Positions 1 to 7,577 of a DNA stretch of 13,593 nucleotides are shown here, piece after piece (position 1 is the stretch's first letter; each line of letters begins with the position of its first letter). This DNA is from an uncultured Duganella sp. GTDB taxonomy: Bacteria > Pseudomonadota > Gammaproteobacteria > Burkholderiales > Burkholderiaceae. The notes under the pieces were generated by a model. That model had not been told where the DNA came from. It saw nothing but the letters and a program-made list of their open reading frames with translations, and ran no database searches. The stretch is from NCBI GenBank assembly GCA_946482635.1, contig CAMLSG010000148.1, forward strand, positions 1 through 13,593, written 5' to 3'. A program made the translations under genes and the position numbers.

Positions 1-1540
1 TGCCGGCTTTGTGGCCGGCGGCGATGGTCATCGCAATCAATTGCAGGATGGCCGGGTGCAGCGGGTCATACAGGTGCGCCACTTCGTAATCGACGCGGTC
101 GATCGCCAGCGTGTACTGGATCAGGTCATTGGTTCCAATGGAGAGAAAATCCATCTTCTTGACGAACATCGGCAGCGCCAGCGCGGCAGCCGGAATTTCG
201 ATCATGGCGCCGACCTGCACTTCCGGGTCGTACTTCTCCCCTGCTTCGTCCAGCTGCGCCTTGGCGCGCTTGATCATGGCCAGCGACTGCTCGATCTCGA
301 AGGCATGCGCCATCATCGGGATCAGGATGCGCACTTTGCCGTGCACCGAGGCGCGCAGGATGGCGCGCAACTGGGTCAGGAAGATTTGCGGTTCGGCCAG
401 GCAGTAGCGGATGGCGCGCAAGCCCAGTGCCGGATTGAGCGCGGTGTGCTCCATCTGGTCCAGCGGCTTGTCGGCGCCGATATCGAGCGTGCGGATCGTC
501 ACCGGGCGGCCTTTCATGGCCAGCACGGCTTTGGTGTACTGCTCGTATTGTTCGTCCTCGGACGGCATGTCGCCGTCGCGGCCCATGAACAGGAATTCGG
601 AGCGGAACAGGCCAACGCCGTTGGCGCCCGATTCCATCGCGTGTTCGCAATCTTCCGGCAGCTCGATATTCGCCATCAGGGCGATCTGCGTGCCGTCCTT
701 GGTGACGGCCGGGGTCTTTTTCAGCTTGCCCAGCTTCTTGCGGGCACGCATTGCAGCCAGCTGGCGCTCGCGGTACTGCTCCAGCACTTGCGCGCTTGGG
801 GTGACGATCACCACGCCGGCATCGCCGTCGATGATCACCCAATCGTCCTGCTGGATCAGGGTGGAAGCCTGCGACATGCCGACTGCCGCCGGAATGTCGA
901 GCGATCGCGCCACGATGGCAGTGTGCGAGTTCTGGCCGCCCACATCGGTCACGAAGCCGATGAAGGAGCGGTCGCGGAACTTCAGCATGTCGGCCGGCGA
1001 GATATCGTGGGCCACCACGATCATCTGTGCCAGGAATTCATCGCCTTCGAGTTCGGCCTGTTTTGGCAGCAGCGGTTCGCTGCCCATCAGGACTTTCAGC
1101 ACCCGCTCGGCCACTTGCTGGATGTCGGCCTTGCGCTCGCGCAGGTAAGGGTCTTCGATTTCGTCGAACTGCGCCGACAGCTCGTCGATCTGGGTCAGCA
1201 GCGCCCATTCGGCGTTGTAGTGGCGGCTGCGGATGATGTCCAGCGGCGCCTCGGAAATCATCGGGTCCGACAGGATCAGCGCGTGGACGTCGATGAAGGC
1301 GCCCAGCTCCGTCGGGGCATCCTTCGGCAACTCATTCCACAGCGTCTGCAGCTCGCGGTGCACGGCAGCCAGCGCCTGCTGCAGGCGCTTCACTTCCGCT
1401 TCCACGTGCTCTTCGGAGATCAGGTAGTGCTTTACATCGAGCGCCGCCGGCGCAAGGATATGCGCGCGGCCGATCGCGATGCCTCGCGAAACCGGGATTC
1501 CGTGGAGGGAGAACGATGCCATCGGGCTGCCGTCCCGCAT
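1..1540 (-). CDS. ptsI: PTS Enzyme I (phosphoenolpyruvate-protein phosphotransferase), C-terminus cut by window edge
   Basis: Enzyme I takes phosphate from phosphoenolpyruvate onto a histidine and passes it to HPr in the cytoplasm. About 513 codons are visible; the family is usually near 580-590, so the last part of the PEP-binding barrel lies outside the window. Seen in the sequence: the N-terminal SLHGIPVSRGIAIG segment, the phospho-histidine motif GGQNSHTAIVARS (His near residue 206 counted from 1540), and barrel motifs GVGLFRSEFLFMGRDG and SIGTNDLIQYTLAIDR. The first ATG (1540) directly follows the ptsH stop (TAA then ATG), with an AAGGCGAG ribosome site inside the end of ptsH. A second in-frame ATG at 1522 gives MASFSLHGIP, which resembles the usual N-terminus, so the start is uncertain by six codons. 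It is the last gene in view of the gshB-EIIA-ptsH-ptsI cluster. Confidence 0.95.
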   Translation of the reverse strand, partial: MRDGSPMASFSLHGIPVSRGIAIGRAHILAPAALDVKHYLISEEHVEAEVKRLQQALAAVHRELQTLWNELPKDAPTELGAFIDVHALILSDPMISEAPLDIIRSRHYNAEWALLTQIDELSAQFDEIEDPYLRERKADIQQVAERVLKVLMGSEPLLPKQAELEGDEFLAQMIVVAHDISPADMLKFRDRSFIGFVTDVGGQNSHTAIVARSLDIPAAVGMSQASTLIQQDDWVIIDGDAGVVIVTPSAQVLEQYRERQLAAMRARKKLGKLKKTPAVTKDGTQIALMANIELPEDCEHAMESGANGVGLFRSEFLFMGRDGDMPSEDEQYEQYTKAVLAMKGRPVTIRTLDIGADKPLDQMEHTALNPALGLRAIRYCLAEPQIFLTQLRAILRASVHGKVRILIPMMAHAFEIEQSLAMIKRAKAQLDEAGEKYDPEVQVGAMIEIPAAALALPMFVKKMDFLSIGTNDLIQYTLAIDRVDYEVAHLYDPLHPAILQLIAMTIAAGHKAG

Positions 1541-1810
1541 TTACTCGCCTTCGCCGAACTTGTCGTTGACCAGTGCGGCCAGGGCGTTGATGCAATCCTG
1601 TTCATCGGCGCCGTCCGCTTCCAGCAGGACTTTGGCGCCCTTGCCAGCAGCCAGCATCATCACGCCCATGATGGACTTGGCGTTGATGCGGCGACCGTTA
1701 CGGGACAGCCAGACATCGCTCTGGAATTTGGCTGCCAGTTGGGTGAATTTTGCAGAAGCACGTGCATGCAATCCGAGCTTGTTGATAATTTCAAGTTCTT
1801 GCTGAATCAT
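1541..1810 (-). CDS. ptsH: HPr phosphocarrier protein
   Basis: HPr is the 89-residue phosphocarrier that accepts phosphate from Enzyme I and hands it to EIIA proteins. The active-site His15 lies in GLHARASAKF, and Ser46 lies in INAKSIMGVMML, the regulatory site phosphorylated by HPr kinase in organisms that have hprK. Keeping Ser46 suggests regulatory use, although hprK is not in the window. The length is normal for the family. The gene begins 13 bases after the EIIA stop. The preceding bases (TCAAAACTAAAAC before the ATG) contain no Shine-Dalgarno sequence, so translation may depend on ribosomes arriving from the EIIA gene. The next gene, ptsI, starts at the base after the stop. Confidence 0.96.
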   Translation of the reverse strand: MIQQELEIINKLGLHARASAKFTQLAAKFQSDVWLSRNGRRINAKSIMGVMMLAAGKGAKVLLEADGADEQDCINALAALVNDKFGEGE

Positions 1811-1823
1811 GTTTTAGTTTTGA

Positions 1824-2225
1824 TTAATTGACTCGGATACGGTTATCGACCTTGACCGCGCCATTCTGCGCGCCGGCCAGGGCCATTTCCACGACTACGT
1901 CCAGCGTATCGGTGCGGTAGGTGATGGCGCGCAGCAGCATGGGCAGGCTGATCCCCGCGACCACCTCGACCTGGCCCGCATCGGCCAGCTTGTTACAGCA
2001 ATTGGCGGGCGTGCCGCCTTTGATATCGGTCATGACCAGCACGCCGGAACCTGTGTCGAGGCGCTTGATGGCTTCACGCGCCAGCTGCTGCACTTCGTTC
2101 AGGTCCTGGTCTGCCACCACGTCGATCGCCTCCAGTTTTTCAACCGGGGCCCGGAACACATGGGCCGCGGCAGCCAGGAAAGCCTGGCCCAGCGGCGCGT
2201 GTGTCATCAATAAAATCCCTACCAT
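1824..2225 (-). CDS. PTS mannose/fructose-type EIIA protein
   Basis: A 133-residue stand-alone EIIA domain of the mannose family (ManX N-terminal type). It takes phosphate from HPr onto a histidine. Seen: the N-terminus MVGILLMTHAPLG with His9 as the expected phosphorylation site, and TDIKGGTPANCC with Asp67 at the position of the conserved active-site aspartate. No IIB, IIC or IID partners are visible, and in many betaproteobacteria this EIIA sits next to ptsH-ptsI without a sugar permease. A regulatory phosphorelay role is therefore more likely than sugar uptake; this is inference. An AAGGA ribosome site overlaps the end of gshB, and the ATG lies two bases after the gshB stop, which implies a shared transcript and coupled translation. 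Confidence 0.92.
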   Translation of the reverse strand: MVGILLMTHAPLGQAFLAAAAHVFRAPVEKLEAIDVVADQDLNEVQQLAREAIKRLDTGSGVLVMTDIKGGTPANCCNKLADAGQVEVVAGISLPMLLRAITYRTDTLDVVVEMALAGAQNGAVKVDNRIRVN

Positions 2226-2227
2226 GT

Positions 2228-3178
2228 TTATCCTTGCTTGCCTGCCCGGGCTTCCACCGCATCGATAAACATGGACGCAACCTGGAAGCCTGTCTGCTGG
2301 GTGATCTCCTGGAAGCAGGTCGGGCTGGTGACGTTTACCTCGGTGAGGTAATCGCCGATCACGTCTAATCCTACCAGCAAGAGGCCGCGCGCAGCCAATT
2401 CCGGGCCCAGGGCTTCGGCGATTTCGCGGTCGCGCTGCGACAGCGGCTGGGCCACGCCGGTACCGCCGGCGGCCAGGTTGCCGCGCACTTCGCCCGCTTG
2501 CGGGATGCGCGCCAGGCAGTAAGGCACCGGCTTGCCGTCGATCAGCAGGATGCGCTTGTCGCCTTTGACGATGTCAGGGATGTAGCGCTGCGCCATGATG
2601 GTGCGCGCGCCGTGCAGGGTCAGGGTCTCGATGATGGAGCCAAGGTTCAGGCCATCGGCCTTCACGCGGAAGATGCCGGCGCCGCCCATGCCGTCCAGCG
2701 GCTTCAGGATCACGTCGCCATGTTCGGCCTGGAAGTCGCGCAGGCGGGTTTCGTCGCTGGTCACCAGGGTTGGCGCGGTGAACTGCGAGAACTGGGCGAT
2801 GGACAGCTTTTCGTTATGGTCGCGGATGGCGGAAGGCTTGTTGAACACTTTCGCGCCCTGCTTTTCCGCCAGCTGCAGCAGGTAGGTGCCGTAGACGTAT
2901 TCCATGTCGAACGGCGGGTCCTTGCGCTGGATCACCGCGTCGAAGGCGGCCAGGCTGGTGTCTTCCGATGGCGCCGCCTTGTACCAGTCGTGCTGGTCGC
3001 CGGTCAGCTCGATGCGCGAGACGTGGGCCGTGACCTTGCCTTCCTTGAGCGCCATGTGGCGCTGCTGGAAGGCATACACCTCATGCCCCCGGCGCGCCGC
3101 CTCGGCCATCATGGCGAAGGTGGAGTCCTTGTAGATCTTGAAGCTGGACAGCGGGTCGGCGAGGAAGGCGATTTTCAT
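2228..3178 (-). CDS. gshB: Glutathione synthetase
   Basis: This enzyme joins glycine to gamma-glutamylcysteine using ATP, the second step of glutathione synthesis, in the cytoplasm. The 316 residues match the usual proteobacterial GshB length. Seen: the N-terminus [20 protein letters not shown], the segment [17 protein letters not shown], the ATP-grasp lysine and glycine-rich loop [18 protein letters not shown] (about residues 155-172), GNLAAGGTG, and the C-terminal metal/ATP motif [13 protein letters not shown] (about residues 280-292). It lies downstream of gshA on the same strand, separated by 139 bases that are mostly an inverted repeat, and only two bases ahead of the EIIA gene. The Shine-Dalgarno sequence is weak (GGA seven bases before the ATG). 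Confidence 0.97.
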   Translation of the reverse strand: MKIAFLADPLSSFKIYKDSTFAMMAEAARRGHEVYAFQQRHMALKEGKVTAHVSRIELTGDQHDWYKAAPSEDTSLAAFDAVIQRKDPPFDMEYVYGTYLLQLAEKQGAKVFNKPSAIRDHNEKLSIAQFSQFTAPTLVTSDETRLRDFQAEHGDVILKPLDGMGGAGIFRVKADGLNLGSIIETLTLHGARTIMAQRYIPDIVKGDKRILLIDGKPVPYCLARIPQAGEVRGNLAAGGTGVAQPLSQRDREIAEALGPELAARGLLLVGLDVIGDYLTEVNVTSPTCFQEITQQTGFQVASMFIDAVEARAGKQG

Positions 3179-3212
3179 GGATTAGTCCAAAAATGTAACA
3201 ACTGATTCTAGC

Positions 3213-3321
3213 CTAAAACCGGTAAAACCGTGTCTGACCCACAGGGCCAGGCACATTGCCAGCAGCCGCTGCGTCTTAGGTGTCAGGCCCTGCGGGTCTG
3301 ACACCGGGTTACCGGTTTTAG
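3213..3321. repeat. Nested inverted repeat (REP/MITE-like) between gshA and gshB
   Basis: Two arms, 3213-3254 and 3280-3321, are reverse complements over 42 bases with 8 mismatches by manual alignment. The outer 13 bases (CTAAAACCGGTAA / TTACCGGTTTTAG) match perfectly. Each arm also contains its own smaller hairpin built on GTGTC...GACAC-like ends (about 3230-3254 and 3281-3304), so the unit can fold as one long hairpin or as two hairpins on a shared stem. The right end includes the gshA stop codon. It resembles a short interspersed palindromic repeat or a small non-coding element rather than an ordinary terminator, because no T-run follows it on the minus strand. Target-site duplications were not identified. 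Confidence 0.75.
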
Positions 3322-4616
3322 TAAACCTCCGGATCCGGATCCGTACGCTCCATCTCAAGAGAAGCCGCCAGCAGCGCCAGTCGCGCCACCACCCCATACA
3401 CATAGAACCGGTTTGGCGCCGCAGTCCCCGGCTTGGCCTTCACATCCGGCACCGCATGCTGCTGCGCGAACGCCAGCGGTACGAACTGCGAGCCCGGCGC
3501 GTTCAAGTTCTGGTCCGGCCCCTTCTCGCCATGCACGCGGTAGAAGCCGCCCACCACATAGCGGTCAATCATATAGACAACCGGCTCGGCAAACGCCTCC
3601 TTGATGCTCTCGAAGGTCGGCACGCCCTCCTGGATATTCAGGTCGGTCACCGCTTTGCCATCCTTGATCACGGTCATGCGCGCACGCTGCTCTTCCGACA
3701 ACTCTTTGAGCTCAGCCGCATCGCGAATGGTGATGATGCCTTTGCCATAAGTACCAGCATCCGGCTTGATGATGACGAACGGCTTCTCCTTGATGCCATA
3801 TTCCTTGTACTTCTTGCGGATCTTGGCCAGCACCGCATCCACCGAAGAGGCCAGGCATTCCTGACCCTCCCCGGTCGCCAGGTCCACTGCGCCACACTTG
3901 GCGTGGAAGGGATTGACCATCCACGGATCGACGCCAATCAGCTTGCCGAACTTCTTGGCCACCTCATCATAGGCATTGAAGTGGTTGGACTTGCGGCGCA
4001 TTGCCCAGCCGGCATGCAAAGGCGGCAACAGGCTTTGCTCGTGCAGGTTGGTCAGGATGTCCGGAATGCCGGCCGACAGGTCGTTGTTCAGCAGGATGGT
4101 GCATGGATCGAAATCCTTCAGCCCCAGGCGGCGGCCGTTCGGCGAGCGCACCAGCGGCTCCACCACCAGCATGTTGCCGTCAGGCAGCGCCAGCGGCGTC
4201 GGCTGGGTAACAGACGGGTCCAGCGAGCCAAAACGGACATTCAAGCCGGTCTGGCGGAAAATCTGCATCAGGCGCGCCACGCCCTGGAAATAGGTCGGGT
4301 GACGCGGCTTGATTTCGGGGATCAGCAGCAGGTTGCGGGCATCCGGGCAGTATTTGTCGATCGCCGCCATGGCCGCCTGCACCGAAAGGGGGAGCATCTC
4401 GTTGGCCAGGTAATGGAAGCCGCCCGGGAACAGGTTGGTATCCACCGGGGCCAACTTATAGCCGGCATTGCGCAGGTCGACCGAGGCATAGAACGGCGGG
4501 GTATGCTCCTGCCACTCGAGGCGGAACCACCGTTCAATGGCTGGGGTCGCGGCAATGATCTTTTCTTCAAGATCCAGTAACGGCCCGGTCAGTGCCGTAA
4601 CGAGATGGGGAACCAT
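3318..4616 (-). CDS. gshA: Glutamate-cysteine ligase (proteobacterial GshA, ATP-grasp-type family)
   Basis: This enzyme makes gamma-glutamylcysteine, the first step of glutathione synthesis. The 432-residue product resembles the GshA family found in beta- and some gammaproteobacteria, which is distinct from the E. coli type. Recognisable segments are the N-terminus MVPHLVTALTGPLL, PPFYASVDLRNAGYKLAPVD, NLFPGGFHYL, the central RRKSNHFNAYDEV, the nucleotide-binding-like segment KPFVIIKPDAGTYGKGI, and the C-terminus LEMERTDPDPEVY. The start at 4616 has a strong ribosome site (AAGGAAG, four bases before the ATG). An upstream in-frame ATG at 4673 would add 19 residues running back toward the amtB terminator and has no ribosome site. 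The TAA stop lies inside the right end of the inverted repeat. gshB follows, so the two glutathione genes probably act together. Confidence 0.95.
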   Translation of the reverse strand: MVPHLVTALTGPLLDLEEKIIAATPAIERWFRLEWQEHTPPFYASVDLRNAGYKLAPVDTNLFPGGFHYLANEMLPLSVQAAMAAIDKYCPDARNLLLIPEIKPRHPTYFQGVARLMQIFRQTGLNVRFGSLDPSVTQPTPLALPDGNMLVVEPLVRSPNGRRLGLKDFDPCTILLNNDLSAGIPDILTNLHEQSLLPPLHAGWAMRRKSNHFNAYDEVAKKFGKLIGVDPWMVNPFHAKCGAVDLATGEGQECLASSVDAVLAKIRKKYKEYGIKEKPFVIIKPDAGTYGKGIITIRDAAELKELSEEQRARMTVIKDGKAVTDLNIQEGVPTFESIKEAFAEPVVYMIDRYVVGGFYRVHGEKGPDQNLNAPGSQFVPLAFAQQHAVPDVKAKPGTAAPNRFYVYGVVARLALLAASLEMERTDPDPEVY

Positions 4617-4692
4617 GTGACTTCCTTGCGGGTTGGTATTTGCAGACTCTCCATTTTGGGGCAAAAACCGCAATTAAAAGATACTTTGGAAC

Positions 4693-4719
4693 AAAAAAAG
4701 CGCCCCGAAAGGCGCTTTT
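4693..4719 (-). terminator. Intrinsic terminator after amtB
   Basis: On the minus strand a 9-base stem (AAAAGCGCC pairing with GGCGCTTTT) with the 6-base loop TTTCGG is followed by a run of seven T residues. This is a textbook rho-independent terminator. It lies about 50 bases past the amtB stop and separates the nitrogen operon from gshA on the same strand. Confidence 0.85.
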
Positions 4720-4730
4720 CCAGTCCAGCC

Positions 4731-4766
4731 CGTGTCCCATGGGGCCTGGCCCCATGGTGTGACACG
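4731..4766. repeat. Strong palindromic hairpin downstream of amtB
   Basis: The layout is CGTGTC (4731-4736), CCATGGGGCC (4737-4746), a single T, GGCCCCATGG (4748-4757), TGT, then GACACG (4761-4766). The inner 10-base stem and the outer 6-base stem are both perfect; the TGT is an unpaired bulge. It sits four bases past the amtB stop and before the T-rich terminator, with no T-run of its own. Its GTGTC...GACAC ends recall the hairpins within the 3213-3321 repeat, which suggests a related palindromic family. A role in stabilising the transcript 3' end is possible but is inference. Confidence 0.7.
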
Positions 4767-4769
4767 AAC

Positions 4770-6326
4770 TCAAGCGTGGTACGCGGACTCGCCGTGGCTG
4801 GTGATGTCCAGGCCTTCGCGCTCTTCTTCTTCCGGTACGCGCAGGCCGATCACGATGTCGACCAGCTTGTAGGCTACGAAGGCAACGACGGCCGACCACA
4901 CGATGGTGACGCCGACAGCGGTCGCCTGGGTGATCACCTGGCCGCTGATCGAGTAGTCAGCGCTTGCCTTGTTGGCAACGTAGTCAAATACACCCTGGCC
5001 GCCCAAAGATGGTGCAGCGAACACACCAGTCAGGATCGCGCCCAGGATACCGCCCACGCCGTGCACGCCGAACACGTCCAGCGAGTCGTCCGCGCCGATC
5101 AGGCGCTTCAGGCCATTCACGCCCCACAGGCAGATGATGCCGGCCAGCAGGCCGATCGCCAGTGCACCCATCGGACCAACGAAGCCGCAAGCCGGGGTAA
5201 TTGCCACCAGGCCGGCCACCGCACCGGACGCGCCGCCCAGCATGGAAGGCTTGCCCTTGAAGATCCACTCACCGAACACCCAAGATACGGTAGCGCAGGC
5301 AGTTGCCAGCAGGGTGTTGATGAAGGCCAGTGCAGCGATGTCGCCAGCTTCCAGTGCCGAACCGGCGTTGAAGCCGAACCAGCCCACCCACAGCAGCGAA
5401 GCGCCGATCATGGTCATGGTCAGCGAGTGCGGAGCCATGGAGTCGCGGCCGTAGCCAACGCGCTTGCCGATCATGATTGCGCCCACCAGGCCTGCAACTG
5501 CAGCATTGATGTGCACCACGGTACCGCCGGCGAAGTCCAGTGCGCCCTTCTGGAAGATCCAGCCTGCCTTGGCAGTCTCGGTCGCCAGGGTCTCGGCGTT
5601 GGTGATCGCATCAGGACCGGTCCAGAACCAGACCATGTGGGCGATCGGCAGGTAGCTGAAGGTGAACCACAGCACCATGAAGGCCAGCACCGCGGAGAAG
5701 CGCACGCGCTCTGCAAACGCGCCGACGATCAGGCCGCAGGTAATCGCAGCGAAAGTGCCCTGGAAGGCAACGTAGATGAACTCTGGGATCACCACGCCCT
5801 TGCTGAAGGTCGCAGCCACCGAGAACGCGCCTTTGGCCGGGTCGTAAATGCCAGCCAGCAGCGAGCGGCCAAAGCCACCGAAGAAGGCATTACCTTCGGT
5901 GAAGGCGATCGAATAGCCATACAGGCACCACAGCACGATGATCAGCGCGAAGACGAAGAACACCTGCAGCAGCACCGACAGCATGTTCTTCGAGCGCACC
6001 AGGCCGCCGTAGAACAGGGCCAGGCCAGGAATGGTCATCATGATGACCAGCAGGGTTGCCACGAACATCCAGGCGGTATCGCCTTTCTGCGCCACCGGGG
6101 CGGCAGGAGCGGCAGCCGGAGCTTCTGGAGCGGCGGCAGCGGCGGCAGGCGCGGCGGCATCAGCCGGGGCTGCGGCAGGAGCTGCCGGAGCCGCGGAAGC
6201 GGCAGCAGTTGCAGCGGCAGCTGGCGCTTCCGCCGGCTTGGCATCTTGGGCCAGCACAGGCAGCGCTGCGCTGAAAGCCAACAGGACAGTCACCCCCGCC
6301 AGCCATTTCTTAATGGTCTTGTGCAT
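4770..6326 (-). CDS. amtB: Ammonium transporter AmtB with signal peptide and Ala/Pro-rich leader
   Basis: An inner-membrane ammonium channel of the Amt/Mep/Rh family, 518 residues. A signal peptide ends near VLA-Q (residue 26). A low-complexity stretch follows (about residues 28-79, 34 Ala and 10 Pro of 52), then the transporter domain from GDTAWMFVATLL with eleven expected membrane helices. Family residues visible: FQGTFAAIT, the DFAGGTVVH pore segment with the first pore histidine, GWFGFNAGS, and DVFGVHGVGG with the second. The C-terminal tail, after YKLVDIVIGLRVPEEEEREG, is the part expected to contact GlnK. The ATG at 6326 is preferred because AAGGGG lies seven bases upstream; a GTG at 6329 is also in frame. 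The glnK stop overlaps this ribosome site, so the two genes are probably coupled. Confidence 0.96.
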   Translation of the reverse strand: MHKTIKKWLAGVTVLLAFSAALPVLAQDAKPAEAPAAAATAAASAAPAAPAAAPADAAAPAAAAAAPEAPAAAPAAPVAQKGDTAWMFVATLLVIMMTIPGLALFYGGLVRSKNMLSVLLQVFFVFALIIVLWCLYGYSIAFTEGNAFFGGFGRSLLAGIYDPAKGAFSVAATFSKGVVIPEFIYVAFQGTFAAITCGLIVGAFAERVRFSAVLAFMVLWFTFSYLPIAHMVWFWTGPDAITNAETLATETAKAGWIFQKGALDFAGGTVVHINAAVAGLVGAIMIGKRVGYGRDSMAPHSLTMTMIGASLLWVGWFGFNAGSALEAGDIAALAFINTLLATACATVSWVFGEWIFKGKPSMLGGASGAVAGLVAITPACGFVGPMGALAIGLLAGIICLWGVNGLKRLIGADDSLDVFGVHGVGGILGAILTGVFAAPSLGGQGVFDYVANKASADYSISGQVITQATAVGVTIVWSAVVAFVAYKLVDIVIGLRVPEEEEREGLDITSHGESAYHA

Positions 6327-6337
6327 CACGGTTCCCC

Positions 6338-6688
<351 letters not shown>

Positions 6689-7450
6689 TTAGAAGGTTTT
6701 GGACACGGTCAGCACCAAGCCGCCCTTGCCCAGGTTTTTGCCATTGGTCGGCGCGATATAAGCGTCGCTGTTGGTCTTGATATAGGCCAGCGCAACGGAT
6801 GCCACGCCGAAGTCCTTGGTCGCACCGACTTTCCAGTCGGTGTAGCTGAAGGCGCCGCTGTTCTTCACCTTCTGGTGGCCAACGTGCAGGTTCAGGACGA
6901 TGCCTTCGTACACTTCCTGGTTGACGGAAGCGTCGACATAGGTGCTGTGCTTGCTGTCCGCGAAGCCGAACAGGTTGCTCAGCGAATGCGAGTACTTGAG
7001 GGTTGCCGGGCCATAGCCGACCTGGCCATACACCTCGCGGGTATTAGCGCTTGGATGCAGGTCGTTCGATGGATACACGTAAGCCAGGAAGCCCACGTCA
7101 TAGCTGACGCCAGGCGCGATCTCGCCGCGCTTGCCGCCGTACAGGTCTACTTCAACCGAAGCATCACCGCCGCCGTCCTTGACCCACTTGATGGTGGAGG
7201 CCCAGGCGCCTGCATAGAAACCGGTCGGGTTGTTGACCCAGTCGGCGCCGCCTTGCAGCGCCGGTTTCAGGCGGGTTTGCGAGATACCACGGTAGCGGTA
7301 GTCGCTGGTCACGGCCGCGTTATAGCTGATCTCATTGTCAGGCTTCGCCTCGGGTGCGGCATCGGCTGCTTGGGCCAGGCCGGTTCCCATCGTTGCCATT
7401 GCGAGTGCGACTGCAGCGGTGAGACCCAGCTTCTTGCTCTTATGAATCAT
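6689..7450 (-). CDS. nlmA: TorF-family putative porin, first gene of the glnK-amtB operon (NlmA-like)
   Basis: A 253-residue outer-membrane beta-barrel candidate. The signal peptide ends near LAQA-A (about residue 28). The mature part has alternating aromatic/polar strands (ISYNAAVTSDYRYRGISQT, GFYAGAWASTI, ASVEVDLYGG, YSHSLSNLFGF) and ends in SKTF, the C-terminal phenylalanine typical of outer membrane proteins. This is the TorF/gcw_chp type of putative porin. From memory, Herbaspirillum seropedicae has the same gene order, described as nlmA (orf1)-glnK-amtB and controlled by nitrogen limitation; the symbol is taken from that context. It is the promoter-proximal gene behind a sigma-54 site, with an AAGGAA ribosome site. 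A role in passing small nitrogen compounds across the outer membrane is plausible but inferred. Confidence 0.85.
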   Translation of the reverse strand: MIHKSKKLGLTAAVALAMATMGTGLAQAADAAPEAKPDNEISYNAAVTSDYRYRGISQTRLKPALQGGADWVNNPTGFYAGAWASTIKWVKDGGGDASVEVDLYGGKRGEIAPGVSYDVGFLAYVYPSNDLHPSANTREVYGQVGYGPATLKYSHSLSNLFGFADSKHSTYVDASVNQEVYEGIVLNLHVGHQKVKNSGAFSYTDWKVGATKDFGVASVALAYIKTNSDAYIAPTNGKNLGKGGLVLTVSKTF

Positions 7451-7522
7451 GGCGATTTCCTTTTGAGTGAACTTTTATTGCGGTTTAAAATTCAGTCTGA
7501 AACAACAGCTTTCTTGCTTATT

Positions 7523-7538
7523 AGCAGATTGCGTGCCA
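7523..7538 (-). promoter_or_regulatory. Sigma-54 (RpoN) promoter of the porin-glnK-amtB operon
   Basis: On the minus strand the sequence TGGCACGCAATCTGCT matches the sigma-54 consensus TGGCACG-N4-TTGC(A/T) with one difference (CTGC for TTGC). The -24 GG and -12 GC are present with the required 10 bases between them. The predicted transcription start is near 7512, giving a leader of about 60 bases before the porin ATG at 7450. It points toward the nitrogen operon, as expected for NtrC-controlled expression. Confidence 0.88.
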
Positions 7539-7577
7539 GCTAGAAATCGTGCAGGAGTTGAAGTTAAGACAGCTTTC

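Noticed and set aside
11..1831. Long plus-strand open frame of about 606 codons opposite ptsI-ptsH
   Set aside because: It is antisense to clear ptsI and ptsH motifs. The protein is rich in Arg, His, Gln and Asp as expected from the complement of GC-rich codons and has no recognisable domain.
3182..3403. Minus-strand open frame of 73 codons across the gshA 3' end and the inverted repeat
   Set aside because: It overlaps gshA in another frame and reads through the palindromic repeat; no ribosome site and no family resemblance.
4617..4673. Upstream ATG (4673) extending GshA by 19 residues
   Set aside because: There is no ribosome site and the bases before it run into the amtB terminator stem, whereas 4616 has AAGGAAG at good spacing and the usual family N-terminus.
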